A stretch of 6,012 nt of DNA from JASFEQ01 sp050122535 (lineage in GTDB: Bacteria; Desulfobacterota; DSM-4660; Desulfatiglandales; HGW-15), in assembly GCA_050122535.1 (NCBI GenBank), contig JASFIT010000297.1, positions 1 through 6,012 of the forward strand, written 5' to 3'. The notes beneath the pieces are model-generated. The model did not search any database, was not told the origin of the DNA, and saw only the letters and a program-made list of their open reading frames with translations. The first letter of the stretch is position 1, and every line of letters starts with the position of its first letter. The position numbers and the translations under genes are program-made. Below, piece after piece: positions 5,477 through 6,012 of the stretch.

Positions 5477-6012
5477 TTGGATATCGAATTGATCAGTCGG
5501 CTCAATGAATTGTGGAAGCCCATTTATCCCCATCTGGCTCAATGGATAGGTCAACGGTGCCCATCAAAGCCACAGTGGGTTCTGGAACTGGGCCCATTTT
5601 CTGGTGGGATCAGCAGGAGTTTTATGATTCAGGTGGAAAATGTAAGTGCCATGTGTTTGATGCCTCAGCAAAGCGTAGCTGCCTCCATAAAAGAGGAATC
5701 CACGTGGGGTATTCAGATTCTCGTCGGCTCCCTGGAACAGCTCCCCTTTGCCGCTTCCTTCGACCTTGTCGTCTTCCGCGGCGCCTTCTTTTTTCTGACA
5801 CCGCAGATGATCAGGGAGGCATATAGGATTCTCAAACCAGGTGGCCGATGTCTTCTGGGTGGTGGCTATGGGCCGCTAACGCCGCCTGAGGAGATCTCAA
5901 GAATCGCTGAAGAGTCAAAGCGGCTGAATTACCGCCTGGGTAAAAGATGGAAATCAAGGACAGAATTGGAGGAGATGATCAGTGACGCCCAGATGGTGGA
6001 ACAGAGCGAGAT
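5477..6012 (+). CDS. Class I SAM-dependent methyltransferase (Methyltransf_11-like), TTG start, 3'-truncated
   Basis: An open frame of 178 codons running off the window. The SAM-binding glycine loop is LELGPFSGGIS (residues 36-46). Motifs typical of small-molecule methyltransferases follow: GSLEQLPF (84-91), FDLVVFRGAFFFL (95-107) and AYRILKPGGRCLLGGG (115-130). The acidic residue usually found at the end of beta-2 is not obvious (SAMCLMPQQ, 57-65), and the usual D in the GD-EQLPF motif is S85, so SAM binding may be atypical. The frame is closed by TAA at 5471, so TTG at 5477 is the first possible start; AAAGGG (5465-5470) lies 6 nt before it. A stronger GGAGG (5456-5460) is 16 nt away, too far to serve this start well. 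The first in-frame ATG (5624) would remove motif I and is unlikely. Substrate unknown. It is divergent from the radical SAM gene. Confidence 0.8.
   Translation, partial: MDIELISRLNELWKPIYPHLAQWIGQRCPSKPQWVLELGPFSGGISRSFMIQVENVSAMCLMPQQSVAASIKEESTWGIQILVGSLEQLPFAASFDLVVFRGAFFFLTPQMIREAYRILKPGGRCLLGGGYGPLTPPEEISRIAEESKRLNYRLGKRWKSRTELEEMISDAQMVEQSE

Noticed and set aside
5512..5826. Plus-strand ORF of 104 residues near the right edge
   Set aside because: It overlaps the methyltransferase in another frame; the methyltransferase frame has conserved motifs and stays open to the window end.

Overview
The window looks like the chromosome of a strictly anaerobic bacterium that makes selenoproteins, most plausibly a Desulfobacterota or syntroph-type organism. 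This is inferred from the combination of an MvhD-type electron-transfer protein, an FrhB/FdhB-like ferredoxin subunit, a cytoplasmic selenocysteine formate dehydrogenase and a dispersed repeat of the CACCGC-GAG-CGCAAAG type. No 16S or other taxonomic marker is present, so the lineage is a guess.

Positions 1-3185 (+ strand) hold the 3' end of an electron-transfer/formate operon: a 5'-truncated MvhD-type [2Fe-2S] protein or domain, a 269-residue FrhB/FdhB-related subunit carrying a dicluster [4Fe-4S] domain, and FdhA. Gaps are 25 and 12 nt. FdhA is interrupted by an in-frame UGA at 1560. That UGA lies at the active-site position of formate dehydrogenases and is followed by a bacterial SECIS hairpin whose GGUCU loop starts 18 nt after the UGA, as in E. 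coli fdhF. It is therefore one 676-residue selenoprotein gene, not two ORFs or a pseudogene. Together the three proteins would move electrons between formate and an HdrA-type flavoprotein, which is expected just upstream of the window.

Positions 3186-3298 form a spacer with imperfect inverted repeats, followed by a classical NAD-type short-chain dehydrogenase (3299-4066). Positions 4067-4371 lie between convergent genes and contain no convincing gene. They are almost filled by a roughly 280-bp MITE-like element (4077-4356) with terminal inverted repeats and two internal hairpins that share the same 7-nt loop but have different, fully paired stems.

On the right, a minus-strand radical SAM protein with CX4CX2C spacing (4372-5268) and a plus-strand SAM-dependent methyltransferase (5477 to the window end, TTG start, truncated 3') diverge from a 208-bp regulatory region. 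That region holds a perfect-consensus sigma70 promoter for the radical SAM gene, a 12-bp palindrome at its predicted start of transcription, a bulged inverted repeat across its -35, and a second 12-bp palindrome nearer the methyltransferase.
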